Positions 18,767-27,836 of a stretch of DNA of 64,000 bases are shown here, in pieces. The notes under the pieces are model-generated. The model was not told the DNA's origin. It worked only from the letters and a program-made list of their open reading frames with translations, and searched no databases. This DNA is from Kosakonia sp. SMBL-WEM22 (GTDB lineage: Bacteria > Pseudomonadota > Gammaproteobacteria > Enterobacterales > Enterobacteriaceae): assembly GCF_014490785.1 (NCBI RefSeq), contig NZ_CP051488.1, positions 62,001-126,000 of the forward strand. The letters are read 5' to 3'. A program made the translations under genes and the position numbers. Each line of letters opens with the position of its first letter. The stretch's first letter is position 1.

Positions 18767-19711
18767 CACACGCTGGCGGCCTACGGGCGCGACCACCTGC
18801 ACCGAGAAACCTCCCGCAGCCAGGGCGTGCTCTCGCAGGAGACCCGTTACGACACCGCGGGGCGCATCACCCAGCGTACGGTGCTGGACGCCCGCCGGGA
18901 GCTGGTTTTCGAGCGCCGCTACCGCCGGGACCGCACCGACCAGAGAGTTCAGCAGATACACACCGATACCACGCCGACAACGCCGGGTGAAAAATACAGC
19001 CAGTACCTGTGGGGCTACGACGCGGCGGGCCAGGTCACAAAGGTCGTCGAACCGCAGAAGGAAGAACGCTTCTTCTGGGATGCGGCGGGCAACCGCACCG
19101 AAGAGCACCGTAACCCGGTGTGGCACAACCTGCTGCTGCGCCCCGACGGGCTGAAGCTCGATTACGACGGGTTCGGGGGGCTTGTGCGCCGTCAGGATAA
19201 AAGCGGCGTGGTGCAGCATTTCACGTATGAAGATGAACAGCGGTTAAAAGAGATTCGCTTTGAGGGGAACAGCGAGTTCCGCAGAGTGGAATACCGGTAC
19301 GACCCGCTGGGGCGCAGAACTCACAAGATTCTGTGGCGCTACGGTGATAAAGACCCGGAAACCATCCGCTTCGACTGGCAGGGACTGCAACTGGCGGGTG
19401 AACAGAGCGACCGCGAGCCGGACCACTACGTTCAGTACATCTACACCGAAGGAAGCTACGAGCCGCTGGCGCGCGTCGACAGCGTCTTCGACGACTGCGA
19501 AATTTACTGGTACCACACCGAACTTTACGGCCTGCCGGAGCGGGTGACCGACACTGACGGCCAGACCGTCTGGCGCGGACAGTTCAGCACCTGGGGCAAA
19601 ACGGAGCGCGAACTCAGCGTACCGCAGTGGCAGGTGCCGCAGAACCTGCGCTTCCAGGGGCAATATCTCGACCGCGACAAATTTGTCGGGAACACATTTG
19701 AATACGCGTAG
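18767..19711 (+). pseudogene. rhs core 3' fragment (module 2)
   Basis: About 315 residues of Rhs core with YD-type repeats (LHRETSRSQGVLSQETRYD, QYLWGYDAAGQVTK, RRVEYRYDPLGRRTHK, VQYIYTEGSYEPLARVD). It begins at 18767 with THTLAAYGRD fused to unrelated AT-rich DNA and has no native start. The frame is uninterrupted up to TAG 19709-19711 within the hairpin element. The GC-rich core contrasts with the AT-rich genes on both sides. Confidence 0.88.
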
Positions 19712-19754
19712 CGTACCCCGAAGGGGCGAGCCACAGGGATGTGGCGAGTATTGC
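19676..19754 (+). repeat. 79-nt four-hairpin element, copy B
   Basis: Same location in the core and same length as copy A. Stems here: palindrome 19675-19688; TACGC/GCGTA 19703-19715; CCCC-GAA-GGGG 19716-19726; GCCACA-GGGA-TGTGGC 19730-19745. The last three are nearly back to back. The in-frame TAG lies in the loop of the second hairpin. Confidence 0.9.
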
Positions 19755-20291
19755 GGGCTGCACTACAACCTGTTCCGCTACTACGACCCGGTCGCCGGAC
19801 GTTACACGAAGATGGACCCGATAGGGTTAGCGGGCGGTATGAATACGTATGCTTATACATCCAATCCTCTAGTCTATATTGATCCTTTAGGCTGGTGTTC
19901 CACTAAACTTGGAAAAAATATGGGAGCACGGCCAAGGGATGGAATGGCGAACCATCACTTAATTCCTGAAGAATTAATTAAGGATCCTAGGTATAAGGTT
20001 ATATTTGATAGGTTGAAGAAAATAGGTTGGGATGGAGATGGCGCTTCGAATGGTATCTTCCTTCCGGGTAGTGAAGATCTTGCCAAAACGATAGATATGC
20101 CGGGTCATTGGTCTAATCATCGGGAATACACTGGTGAGGTTCGTAAGAAACTTGAGAATGTGCTGCGTAAGGAAAGCAAACTTAGTGATACGCAGCTTGC
20201 TTTGCATGTCAAAGATATACAGGATTGGGCCCGTGAAGGTTTAAAAAAGGGCATATTTAATATAGGTTTCAATAATGGGCGATTACTATGA
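19755..20291 (+). CDS. Rhs-CT toxin tip, AHH-type HNH nuclease (module 2)
   Basis: The core end (GLHYNLFRYYDPVAGRYTKMDPIGLAGG) is followed from about 19893 by a tip of about 130 residues. The motif MANHHLIPEEL, then NGIFLP and HWSNHREYTGEVRKKL, is characteristic of the AHH/LHH branch of HNH/EndoVII nucleases, with the HH pair as the catalytic centre. The tip ends in an ATGA overlap with its immunity gene. It shares the LGKNM linker with module 3 but otherwise differs, so these are two distinct AHH alleles. As with the neighbouring modules, no translation start links it to secretion domains. Confidence 0.75.
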   Translation, partial: GLHYNLFRYYDPVAGRYTKMDPIGLAGGMNTYAYTSNPLVYIDPLGWCSTKLGKNMGARPRDGMANHHLIPEELIKDPRYKVIFDRLKKIGWDGDGASNGIFLPGSEDLAKTIDMPGHWSNHREYTGEVRKKLENVLRKESKLSDTQLALHVKDIQDWAREGLKKGIFNIGFNNGRLL

Positions 20292-20881
20292 CATTAGACA
20301 GTTGCAAGTTTTTTGTAATCAATTTTAAGCCAGGTGGGGAAGGATTTCCTCACTACATTGACAAAGAATATACACCAGAGTTGCCAACGTTTAATATTCA
20401 TACTGCGTTGCCTGAACTAACGGTTTTTTGTGATCATTATACATTAAGAACGACCGTGGATAATTTGGCGGGAGACTATTACCCGTTAGATGATCTAGCT
20501 TCAGATGAAATGTTATCTTTATGCTCAGCGTTGAGTGTTGATTATTTTAATGTGCCTTTAAGTATTGAGCTTAGCGACGGGAGGGAGGTATCTAAGCATT
20601 ATAATTTATTTTATTTGAAGAAATACTTATCTATAATTGATAAAGATAAATCTGAGTACGAAATAGATGATTTCATTACTGATGATGAAACGGTTTATTG
20701 TAGCAAAATAAATAGATTTATTATTAAGGAGAATTTGTGTGATCATTTATTCTTCTGTACTGACATTGGTAAGCCCGTATGTTCCTCAGATTTTAAAGAG
20801 CGATTCACAAAGCAGGGACTTGTTGGTATAGATTTTATGGCGATTGATAATAATTATAAATATGATGAATGGGACAATTAA
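20288..20881 (+). CDS. Putative immunity protein, DUF1629/Imm11-like (197 aa)
   Basis: The start overlaps the toxin stop by 4 nt. The 197-residue protein has the C-terminal pattern KPVCSSDFKERFTKQGLVGID, similar to the (V/C)SxxFKxxxExxGLxG(F/I)xF ending of DUF1629/Imm11-type immunity proteins. That family often accompanies AHH/LHH nucleases. No signal peptide is seen, in line with cytoplasmic neutralisation. Family call is moderate; role is inferred from position. Confidence 0.65.
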   Translation: MTLDSCKFFVINFKPGGEGFPHYIDKEYTPELPTFNIHTALPELTVFCDHYTLRTTVDNLAGDYYPLDDLASDEMLSLCSALSVDYFNVPLSIELSDGREVSKHYNLFYLKKYLSIIDKDKSEYEIDDFITDDETVYCSKINRFIIKENLCDHLFFCTDIGKPVCSSDFKERFTKQGLVGIDFMAIDNNYKYDEWDN

Positions 20882-20891
20882 TATTATTAAA

Positions 20892-20914
20892 AAATAGCTT
20901 GAGCTAAGCTATTT
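20892..20914 (+). terminator. Hairpin after module 2 immunity gene
   Basis: AAATAGCTT-GAGCT-AAGCTATTT is a perfect 9-bp stem 10 bp past the immunity stop, flanked by A-rich DNA, with only a short T run. It is possibly a terminator. Confidence 0.45.
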
Positions 20915-20962
20915 ATGGAAATAGCAAATATTCGAATTATAGCTGCTATTTCGTGAGGGCTG

Positions 20963-22227
20963 ACCGCCCGGGAAACCGCTGACCACCGCACCGAGTATCG
21001 TCACGACACGCTGTCGCTGGAAATCCGCCGGGCCACCCGCGCCGGGTGGCGCAATGCGCTGCTGGAAGAGGGGGAGCCTGAATGGGATGCCGTGCTCATC
21101 TTCACCCGCAATGCGGCGGGCGAGCTGGTGAGCGAGGAGAACCACGGCGGGACGTTTGAGTACGAGTACGACGCGCTCGGCAACCTCAGCAGCACGCGGT
21201 ACCCGGGCGGGCGCGAGCTGGCGGCGCTGCGCTACGGCACCGGGCACCTGCTGGAGATGCAGCTGCGCCACGGCGGGGCGACGCACACGCTGGCGGCCTA
21301 TGGCCGAGACCGCCTGCACCGGGAAATCTCCCGCAGCCAGGGCGTGCTCTCGCAGGAGACCCGTTACGACACCGCGGGGCGCATCACCCAGCGTACGGTG
21401 CTGGACGCGCGCCGGGAGCTGGTGTTTGAACGCCGCTATCGCCGGGATCGCACTGACCAGATAGTCCAGCAGATACAAACCGATACCACGCCGGCAACGC
21501 CGGGTGGAAAATACAGCCAGTACCTGTGGGGCTACGACGCTGCGGGGCAGGTTACCAAAGCCGTCGAACCGCAGAAAGAAGAACGCTTCTTCTGGGACCC
21601 GGCAGGCAACCGCACCGAAGAGCACCGCAACCCGGTGTGGCACAACCTGCTGCTGCGCCCGGCGGGCTGAAGCTCGATTACGACGGGTTCGGGGGGCTTG
21701 TGCGCCGTCAGGATAAAAGCGGCATGGTGCAGCATTTCACGTATGAAGATGAACAGCGGTTAAAAGAGATTCGCTTTGAGGGGAACAGCGAGTTCCGCAG
21801 AGTGGAATACCGGTACGACCCGCTGGGGCGCAGAACTCACAAGATTCTGTGGCGCTATAACGACCCGCAGCCGGAAACCATCCGCTTTGACTGGCAGGGA
21901 CTGCAACTGGCGGGTGAACAGAGCGACCGCGAGCCGGACCACTACGTTCAGTACGTCTACACCGAAGGCAGCTACGAGCCGCTGGCCTGCATCGACAGCG
22001 TCTTCGACGACTGCGAGATTTACTGGTACCACACCGAACTGAACGGCCTGCCGGAACGGGTGACGGACGCTGACGGCCAGACCGTCTGGCGCGGACAGTT
22101 CAGCACCTGGGGAAAAACGGAGCGCGAACTCAGCGTGCCGCAGTGGCAGGTGCCGCAGAACTTACGCTTCCAGGGGCAATATCTCGACCGCGACAAATTT
22201 GTCGGGAACACATTTGAATACGCGTAG
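20963..22227 (+). pseudogene. rhs core 3' fragment with frameshift (module 3)
   Basis: About 420 residues of Rhs core starting TARETADHRTEYRHDT; the homology with module 4 begins at the same point. The core contains LIFTRNAAGELVSEENHGG and the YD repeats. A 1-nt loss at about 21660 (CTGCGCCCGGCGGG where modules 2 and 4 have a longer C/G run) puts TGA in frame at 21668-21670; the frame then resumes to TAG 22225-22227 in the hairpin element. There is no native start. Confidence 0.87.
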
Positions 22228-22270
22228 CGTACCCCGGAAGGGCGAGCCACAGGGATGTGGCGAGTATTGC
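22192..22270 (+). repeat. 79-nt four-hairpin element, copy C
   Basis: Same site and same length as copies A and B. The third hairpin is the CCCCGGAAGGG version, as in copy A. The other three stems are identical to copy B. Confidence 0.9.
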
Positions 22271-22867
22271 GGGCTGTACTACAACCTGTTCCGCTATTAC
22301 GACCCGGTCGCCGGGCGTTACACGCAGATGGACCCGATTGGGTTAGCGGGCGGTATTAACACGTATTCTTACGTAGGTGATCCGCTGGTGTGGGTGGATC
22401 CGTTGGGATTGGCAGGATGCTCTACAACCCTTGGTAAAAATATGATGCAAAAAATGGGTCTGTCTCGTTCTACTTCATGGAAGGGCTATCAGGCGCATCA
22501 TATAATTCCAAAAGAGCTGGCTAATCATCCAGCATTAAAAAAGATAAATTATTATATAGATGACGCTGGCAATGGGATTTTCTTGCGTAAAGCAGACGAT
22601 GCTTCAAGTGCTATGTCTAGACATCAAGGCAACCATCATGGTTATACCGATGCCATTAGCGATGCTCTCAATAGAATTGACTTAAATCAGTCGAAAAAAG
22701 CAATCGCGCAGCAAGTAAATGATATCCAAAGTACAGCTAGAAAAGCGATGGAAAGCGGGACACCTATACGCTCTAAAGACATGTATAACAGAGACATTTT
22801 TGGACCAGATACAGAGAAGCTCGGTAGGGAGCGCGTCTATAATTTGTGGACTAATATATTGAGGTGA
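22271..22867 (+). CDS. Rhs-CT toxin tip, AHH nuclease (module 3)
   Basis: The core end GLYYNLFRYYDPVAGRYTQM...DPLGL is followed from about 22409 by a tip of about 150 residues. GYQAHHIIPKELANHPAL is a textbook AHH motif, followed by the expected NGIFL and later HQGNHHGYTDAISDAL. This family belongs to the HNH/EndoVII nucleases, metal-dependent DNA cutters. The frame is open to TGA 22865. No start fuses it to delivery domains. The immunity gene follows at once. Confidence 0.78.
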   Translation, partial: GLYYNLFRYYDPVAGRYTQMDPIGLAGGINTYSYVGDPLVWVDPLGLAGCSTTLGKNMMQKMGLSRSTSWKGYQAHHIIPKELANHPALKKINYYIDDAGNGIFLRKADDASSAMSRHQGNHHGYTDAISDALNRIDLNQSKKAIAQQVNDIQSTARKAMESGTPIRSKDMYNRDIFGPDTEKLGRERVYNLWTNILR

Positions 22868-22869
22868 AT

Positions 22870-23412
22870 ATGCAAGTTGATGTTGCCATTTACATGGAAC
22901 CTATGTTGTTTTCCCGCAATCCTGAATTTCTTGCTGGAAGCGGTGGAGATGTATTAAACTCAGAATATATTAATGATGAGAAGTTGGCTTTGCATCTTCT
23001 TTTTGATCAAGATCTACCTAAAGAATATATAGTATGGAGTGACTTCTTTGCCGAAATCACTTCTGAATTACTCTTAAATGCGCTTTATAAAGAATCACAG
23101 GACGCTATTAAATATCAAATGATGATTTCAAAAGGAGATGCTTTGAAAGAAAACATCAGAAAACGGAAAGCATATCTTTTAAAGAAAAAAATGGGTCTTG
23201 CGGAAAATAAAAGGTATGAGGATTTTATTAGTGAGGTTAGTGACGAGGCTATATATATGTTGAGTATGATTGCCACTCAACGATATATTAATGGAGTTAT
23301 ATTAGGATCGCCTCTTGAAAAACTTTATGAGATATTTAAAACTGGATGTATACCGTGTGGTGTGAAAAAAAACAAGGATATTGTAGTATTTAATCCCGCT
23401 GTTTTGAAGTAA
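22870..23412 (+). CDS. Putative immunity protein for the module 3 AHH toxin (180 aa)
   Basis: The ATG at 22870 is preferred because GAGGTG lies at the right distance; an in-frame GTG at 22864 overlaps the toxin stop. The product is acidic and helical, with a basic stretch KENIRKRKAYLLKKKMG and the ending GCIPCGVKKNKDIVVFNP. I do not recognise a named family. Role is inferred from its position after the toxin. Confidence 0.65.
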   Translation: MQVDVAIYMEPMLFSRNPEFLAGSGGDVLNSEYINDEKLALHLLFDQDLPKEYIVWSDFFAEITSELLLNALYKESQDAIKYQMMISKGDALKENIRKRKAYLLKKKMGLAENKRYEDFISEVSDEAIYMLSMIATQRYINGVILGSPLEKLYEIFKTGCIPCGVKKNKDIVVFNPAVLK

Positions 23413-23430
23413 TGCTAATTTTGATTTATT

Positions 23431-23464
23431 AAATGCATGGCCTTACCTAAGGCAATGCATTTTT
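23431..23464 (+). terminator. Rho-independent terminator after module 3
   Basis: AAATGCAT pairs with ATGCATTT, with an inner stem GCCTT/AAGGC and a 4-nt loop, followed by T residues. It lies 19 bp past the immunity stop and would end the module 3 transcript. Confidence 0.7.
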
Positions 23465-23549
23465 ATGCTGTTAACTCTGTAGGTTTATGTTTTCAAGAGG
23501 AGTTCTTTAATTGGAAATATTAAATCCACATTTGTAAAAAAATCATCTC

Positions 23550-24815
23550 ACCGCGCGAGAAACCGCCGACCACCGCACCGAGTACCGTCACGACACGCTG
23601 TCGCTGGAAATTCGCCGCGCCACCCGCGCCGAATGGCGCACCGCGCTGCTGGAAGAGCGCGAACCCGAGTGGGACGCCGTGCTCATCTTCACCCGCAATG
23701 CGGCGGGCGAGCTGGTGAGCAAGGAGAACCACAGCGGGACGTTTGAGTACGAGTACGACGCGCTCGGCAACCTCAGCAGCACGCGGTACCCGGGCGGGCG
23801 CGAGCTGGCGGCGCTGCGCTACGGCACCGGGCACCTGCTGGAGATGCAGCTGCGCCACGGCGGGGCGACGCACACGCTGGCGGCCTATGGCCGAGACCGC
23901 CTGCACCGGGAAATCTCCCGCAGCCAGGGCGTGCTCTCGCAGGAGACCCGTTACGACACCGCGGGGCGCATCACCCAGCGTACGGTGCTGGACGCGCGCC
24001 GGGAGCAGGTGTTTGAACGCCGCTACCGCCGGGACCGCACCGACCAGAGAGTTCAGCAGATACACACCGATACCACGCCGGCAACGCCGGGTGGAAAATA
24101 CAGCCAGTACCTGTGGGGCTACGACGCCGCGGGCCAGGTCACAAAGGTCGTCGAACCGCAGAAGGAAGAACGCTTCTTATGGGATGCGGCGGGCAACCGC
24201 ACCGAAGAGCACCGCAACCCGGTGTGGCACAACCTGCTGCTGCGCCTCGACGGGCTGAAGCTCGATTACGACGGGTTCGGGCGGCTTGTGCGCCGTCAGG
24301 ATAAAAGCGGCGTGGTGCAGCATTTCACGTATGACGATGAACAGCGGGTAAAAGAGATTCGCTTTGAGGGGAACAGCGAGTTCCGCAGAGTGGAATACCG
24401 GTACGACCCGTTGGGGCGCAGAACTCACAAGATTCTGTGGCGCTACGGTGAGAAAGACCCGGAAACCATCCGCTTCGACTGGCAGGGGTTACAGCTGGCA
24501 GGTGAACAGAGCGACCGTGAGCCGGACCACCACGTCCAGTACGTCTACACCGAAGGCAGCTACGAGCCGCTGGCCCGCATCGACAGCGTCTTCGACGACT
24601 GCGAGGTTTACTGGTACCACACCGAACTGAACGGCCTGCCGGAGCGGGTAACGGACGCTGATGGCCAGACCGTCTGGCGCGGGCAGTTCAGCACCTGGGG
24701 AAAAACGGAGCGCGAACTCAGCGTGCCGCAGTGGCAGGTGCCGCAGAACCTGCGCTTTCAGGGCCAGTACCTCGACCGCGACAAATTTGTCGGGAACACA
24801 TTTGAATACGCGTAG
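23550..24815 (+). pseudogene. rhs core 3' fragment (module 4)
   Basis: The longest uninterrupted core fragment, about 420 residues from TARETADHRTEYRHDT through the YD repeats to LRFQGQYLDRD. TAA precedes its left end and the first ATG in frame is well inside, so there is no native start. It matches module 3 almost throughout. It is closed by TAG 24813-24815 in the hairpin element. Confidence 0.88.
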
Positions 24816-24858
24816 CGTACCCCGGAGGGGCGAGCCACAGGGATGTGGCGAGTATTGC
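24780..24858 (+). repeat. 79-nt four-hairpin element, copy D
   Basis: Same site and length. The third hairpin reads CCCC-GGA-GGGG in this copy, so the stem is kept while the loop differs from copy B (CCCC-GAA-GGGG). Confidence 0.9.
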
Positions 24859-25407
24859 GGGCTGCACTACAACCTGTTCCGCTACTACGACCCGGTGGCC
24901 GGGCGTTACACGCAGATGGACCCGATAGGGTTAGCGGGCGGGCTGAATACCTACAGCTATGTGGGTGATCCGCTTACGGGGATAGACCCTTTTGGACTTG
25001 CGCCATGTCCAGTTAGAGAAGTCAATGGAGCTAAAATATATGGCAAAGGGCAAGTCGATAAAACGCCTGGCCATGATCAATTCTCAGAAGTTATTGCAAA
25101 TAAACTTGCTATGAGTGGTAAGTTTAAAGAGATTTATTTGAACAGGTCTTATAGCTTTGCGCATGGACATGGTATTTCCGGAAGAAGACCTGACATTATG
25201 GCCGTTGATATAAACGGAAAAACACACTCGATAGAACTTGCATCAAAAACAGATATGGGCAAAAAGTTGCCGACATTAACTACTCGGAACCAGACGGCAA
25301 TGAGTAACCTCCCGCCTTCACAACAGGGCGAAATAATTTTGTTTAAACACCATTATGATGCTTACCATATTAAGTCTGTATTAGATGATTTGATTGAAAG
25401 TATATAG
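24859..25407 (+). CDS. Rhs-CT toxin tip, REase-like nuclease (module 4)
   Basis: After the core end (DPIGLAGGLNTYSYVGDPLTGIDPFGL) a tip of about 130 residues starts near 25000. It contains GHGISGRRPDIMAVDING and then HSIELASKTD: Asp in RPD followed by Glu and Lys in E(L)xSK resembles a variant PD-(D/E)XK nuclease core. The fold call is moderate. The frame runs to TAG 25405; the immunity gene follows after 8 bp with its own ribosome site (TAGGAG). Confidence 0.65.
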   Translation, partial: GLHYNLFRYYDPVAGRYTQMDPIGLAGGLNTYSYVGDPLTGIDPFGLAPCPVREVNGAKIYGKGQVDKTPGHDQFSEVIANKLAMSGKFKEIYLNRSYSFAHGHGISGRRPDIMAVDINGKTHSIELASKTDMGKKLPTLTTRNQTAMSNLPPSQQGEIILFKHHYDAYHIKSVLDDLIESI

Positions 25408-25415
25408 GAGTTAGC

Positions 25416-26207
25416 ATGGCTTTCGGTTTCGCTATTTATGGTACACAAGAGATTACACCTTCCAGTGCGCTTAATGAAGGTTTTCGTTTTTTTGAAACTA
25501 TAAAATCTGATGTAAATGCACAAGGTTACTATGCGGTTCGAAGATATCGAAGCCAAGAGGATATTGATTTTGTAGAGAAAAGTCTGGATGAGCTCAAATA
25601 TGCGCTAGATAAAGGTGAAGCTAAAGATTTCCGGATTTATCATGAAGGTCTTAAGGGTACCCCCTGGGAAGCGGCTTTCGGATATTCAACAAAAACATTT
25701 GGAGGCTTTTTCCATATAAATCTTCAATACAATGGTGATGGTCTTGAAGATTTGTTTTTATTTTTAGATGGGTTTTTTGAAAATAATGCTGCGTCTTATG
25801 CAATAGGCTATAAATGTGCCGATGTATATGATGCCTATCATTATGCAATTGGAGAGAATATGGTCAAGCTTTTCCCATGGGAAAATGCGATGGCCTTTAA
25901 TAAAGAAGTTGATGGTCGATTTCAGGGGCAGGCAAGGTTTAATTCAACAAAATTACGGTTAGTATACCCCGTCAATGTCATTAATTCCTCTCATTTAGAT
26001 ATTGTGATTGGCGAATCAACATTGTGCGAAGCCATACAAAAAAATGAATGGGGTATGCTAAAAAAAATTAACAGTGTAAATGAGAGATGGTTTTGGATTG
26101 TTCAGGACAATCAATTGGAAAGTATAAATAATGAACTCGGGATGCATGGAGTCTTAATTTCTTGGAAAAAATGTAGTCCCAGAAGAGGTAGCAACAGGTT
26201 GCCGTAA
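25416..26207 (+). CDS. Putative immunity protein for module 4 (263 aa)
   Basis: The 263-residue cytoplasmic protein starts MAFGFAIYGTQEI after TAGGAG. It is aromatic-rich (GGFFHINLQYNGDG, FLDGFFENNAASYAIGYK) and ends LGMHGVLISWKK. I do not recognise a named family. Position immediately 3' of the nuclease tip implies immunity. A strong hairpin terminator follows. Confidence 0.65.
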   Translation: MAFGFAIYGTQEITPSSALNEGFRFFETIKSDVNAQGYYAVRRYRSQEDIDFVEKSLDELKYALDKGEAKDFRIYHEGLKGTPWEAAFGYSTKTFGGFFHINLQYNGDGLEDLFLFLDGFFENNAASYAIGYKCADVYDAYHYAIGENMVKLFPWENAMAFNKEVDGRFQGQARFNSTKLRLVYPVNVINSSHLDIVIGESTLCEAIQKNEWGMLKKINSVNERWFWIVQDNQLESINNELGMHGVLISWKKCSPRRGSNRLP

Positions 26208-26252
26208 GATTCATAATATATATTGAAATACATGAGTTATTCTTATCTTTAA

Positions 26253-26273
26253 GGCGGGAGAGCCCGCCATTTT
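26253..26273 (+). terminator. Terminator after module 4 immunity gene
   Basis: GGCGGG-AGAG-CCCGCC followed by ATTTTC, 45 bp past the stop. The GC stem in AT-rich surroundings is a plausible intrinsic terminator. Confidence 0.55.
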
Positions 26274-26373
26274 CATTAATAAATAACCATAATAAATACT
26301 GCTGCAAATTTTTAATTAATGAATCAATAACTTTTTTTCTAATTAAATGATAATGAGCATATGCAGTGCAAGA

Positions 26374-26763
26374 ACCTTGGCAGGCACAACCTGCTGCTGC
26401 GCCTCGGCGGGCTGAAGCCGCAGCGCACGGTGCTGGACGCCCGCCGCGAACTGATGTTCGAACGCCGCTATCGCTGGGACCGCACCGACCAGATAGTCCA
26501 GCAGGTACACACCGACGCGACGCCGACAACTCACTGAGAAAAATACAGCCAGTACCTGTGGGGCTACGACGCGGCAGGTCAGGTGACGAAGGCCGTAACG
26601 GACGCCGACGACCAGGCCGTATGGCGCGGGCAGTTCAGCACCTGGAGCAAAACGGAGCTCGAACTCAGCGAACCGCAGTGGCAGGTACCGCCGAACCTGC
26701 GCTTTCAGGGCCAGTACCTTGACCGCGACAAATTTGTCGGGAACACATTTGAATACGCGTAGC
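26374..26763 (+). pseudogene. Scrambled rhs core fragment (module 5)
   Basis: A mosaic of core pieces in the wrong order: HNLLLRLGGLK, normally downstream of TVLDARRE, here comes before it. Then a TGA falls in THxEKYSQYLWGYDAAGQVTKAV, which is joined directly to TDADDQAVWRGQFSTW. At least two deletion or duplication events are needed to explain this. It ends in the TAG of hairpin element copy E. Confidence 0.8.
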
Positions 26764-26805
26764 GTACCCCGAAGGGGCGAGCCACAGGGATGTGGCGAAT
26801 AGTAG
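26727..26805 (+). repeat. 79-nt four-hairpin element, copy E
   Basis: All four hairpins are intact (third as CCCC-GAA-GGGG); only the last nine bases after the fourth stem differ from the other copies. Confidence 0.85.
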
Positions 26806-27387
26806 GGCCTGCACTACAACCTGTTCCGCTATTACGACCCGGTGGCCGGGCGTTACACGCAAATGGACTCGATTGGTTTAGCAGGCGGTATGAATACCTA
26901 GAGCTATGCGGGTGATCCGCTGGTGTGGGTGGAGCCGTTGGGATTGTTTGAATGTTCTGTTGCGCCGAAGGGAAGAAAGGTCAATAGAACAATTTATCGC
27001 TTTGAAGAGCCACATCGCATAGAAACTACATGGACAACACACCCTGGAAATATTGCAGCTTCTCACCGTTATACAGATACGGGGCTGGGCGGAGTTTATG
27101 GGGCTAACTCACGCAAAACTGCTCTTACTGAGGTTAACGCGTGGAATGTAGATTTATCCAAAAGGGTGCTTGTTTCTAAAAAGGTCCAATTGAATAATGT
27201 GCTCGATTTGACGAGGGCTGATGTCAGAGATCAGTTGGGGGTGTCTTTAAAAGATATAACTGGAAAAAATTATGATGTAACTCATCAAATTGGAAGCTGG
27301 GCAAAAGAGCAAGGTTATGACGGGATTCTAGCGCCTTCGTCACGAAATCCGTCAGGTTCAAATTTAATATCTTTCATGGGGTTTTAA
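26806..27387 (+). CDS. Rhs-CT toxin tip with RES-type domain (module 5), nonsense upstream
   Basis: The core end has an in-frame TAG (26899-26901) before SYAGDPL, so only a frame from GTG 26923 is open into the tip. The tip, about 148 residues from 26944, has the RES-fold landmarks: TIYRFEE near its start (Arg), GGVYGANSRKTALTEVNAW (the TAxxE segment), and QGYDGILAPSSRNPSGSNLI near the end (Ser). RES domains of bacterial toxin-antitoxin modules degrade NAD+. The immunity partner downstream is of the type that partners RES toxins. Confidence 0.7.
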
Positions 27388-27389
27388 TA

Positions 27390-27674
27390 ATGGAAAATCT
27401 TGAAGCGGAATATCCTGGTGATGCTAAATGGGAAATTTTCTATAGAGTTTATGAATCTATGTATCAAAGTAGTGAAATAATGGAACTTGCCGTAGAGATT
27501 GGAGGGCATAAAGATATTGCTACAGTTATATATGGTTTACTGGGCGCAGAAGAATGCTTTGAGTGGATTCACAAAAAAATCCCTATTCTGGATGGACTAA
27601 CTCCGCTTGAATGTATAAAAAGCGTTAGCCTTATGAGAAGACTGAAAACAGCATTGATGAGAATGCCATGTTAA
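27390..27674 (+). CDS. Immunity protein with Xre/MbcA/ParS toxin-binding-like domain
   Basis: The 94-residue protein starts 2 nt after the RES toxin stop. Its second half (GLLGAEECFEWIHKKIPILD then GLTPLECIKSVSLMRRLKTA) matches the DUF2384 pattern (A..lFG..e.a..WL..P...LgG.tPle.l.t..G...V...L.ri) of the C-terminal domain of Xre, MbcA and ParS antitoxins that block RES toxins. The N-terminal half is short and shows no helix-turn-helix, so it is probably not a DNA-binding autorepressor. This looks like an antitoxin domain re-used as a polymorphic-toxin immunity protein. Confidence 0.7.
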   Translation: MENLEAEYPGDAKWEIFYRVYESMYQSSEIMELAVEIGGHKDIATVIYGLLGAEECFEWIHKKIPILDGLTPLECIKSVSLMRRLKTALMRMPC

Positions 27675-27696
27675 AACTATCAATGCGATTTGGCGG

Positions 27697-27809
27697 AAGG
27701 GATTATTAGACCTTCCGCAAGTAAAGCCGGAAAACTGGAGGTGGCAACTAAAGGTGCTAATGACTTACCGCTCGAAGGTAACGGGATCATTCTGGATGCA
27801 CATTTCTGA
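27697..27809 (+). pseudogene. Toxin-tip remnant (module 6)
   Basis: An open stretch of 37 codons ends in a stop just before a decayed downstream gene: EGIIRPSASKAGKLEVATKG then ANDLPLEGNGIILDAHF. It has the look of the last residues of a toxin tip. No rhs core remains in front of it, and I cannot name the toxin family. Confidence 0.45.
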
Positions 27810-27836
27810 TTATTGAAATATTGACAAGGTCCGAAT

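Noticed and set aside
20909..21643. 244-codon minus-strand frame over the rhs core
   Set aside because: Shadow of the GC-rich core in the antisense frame; similar frames recur over every core copy.
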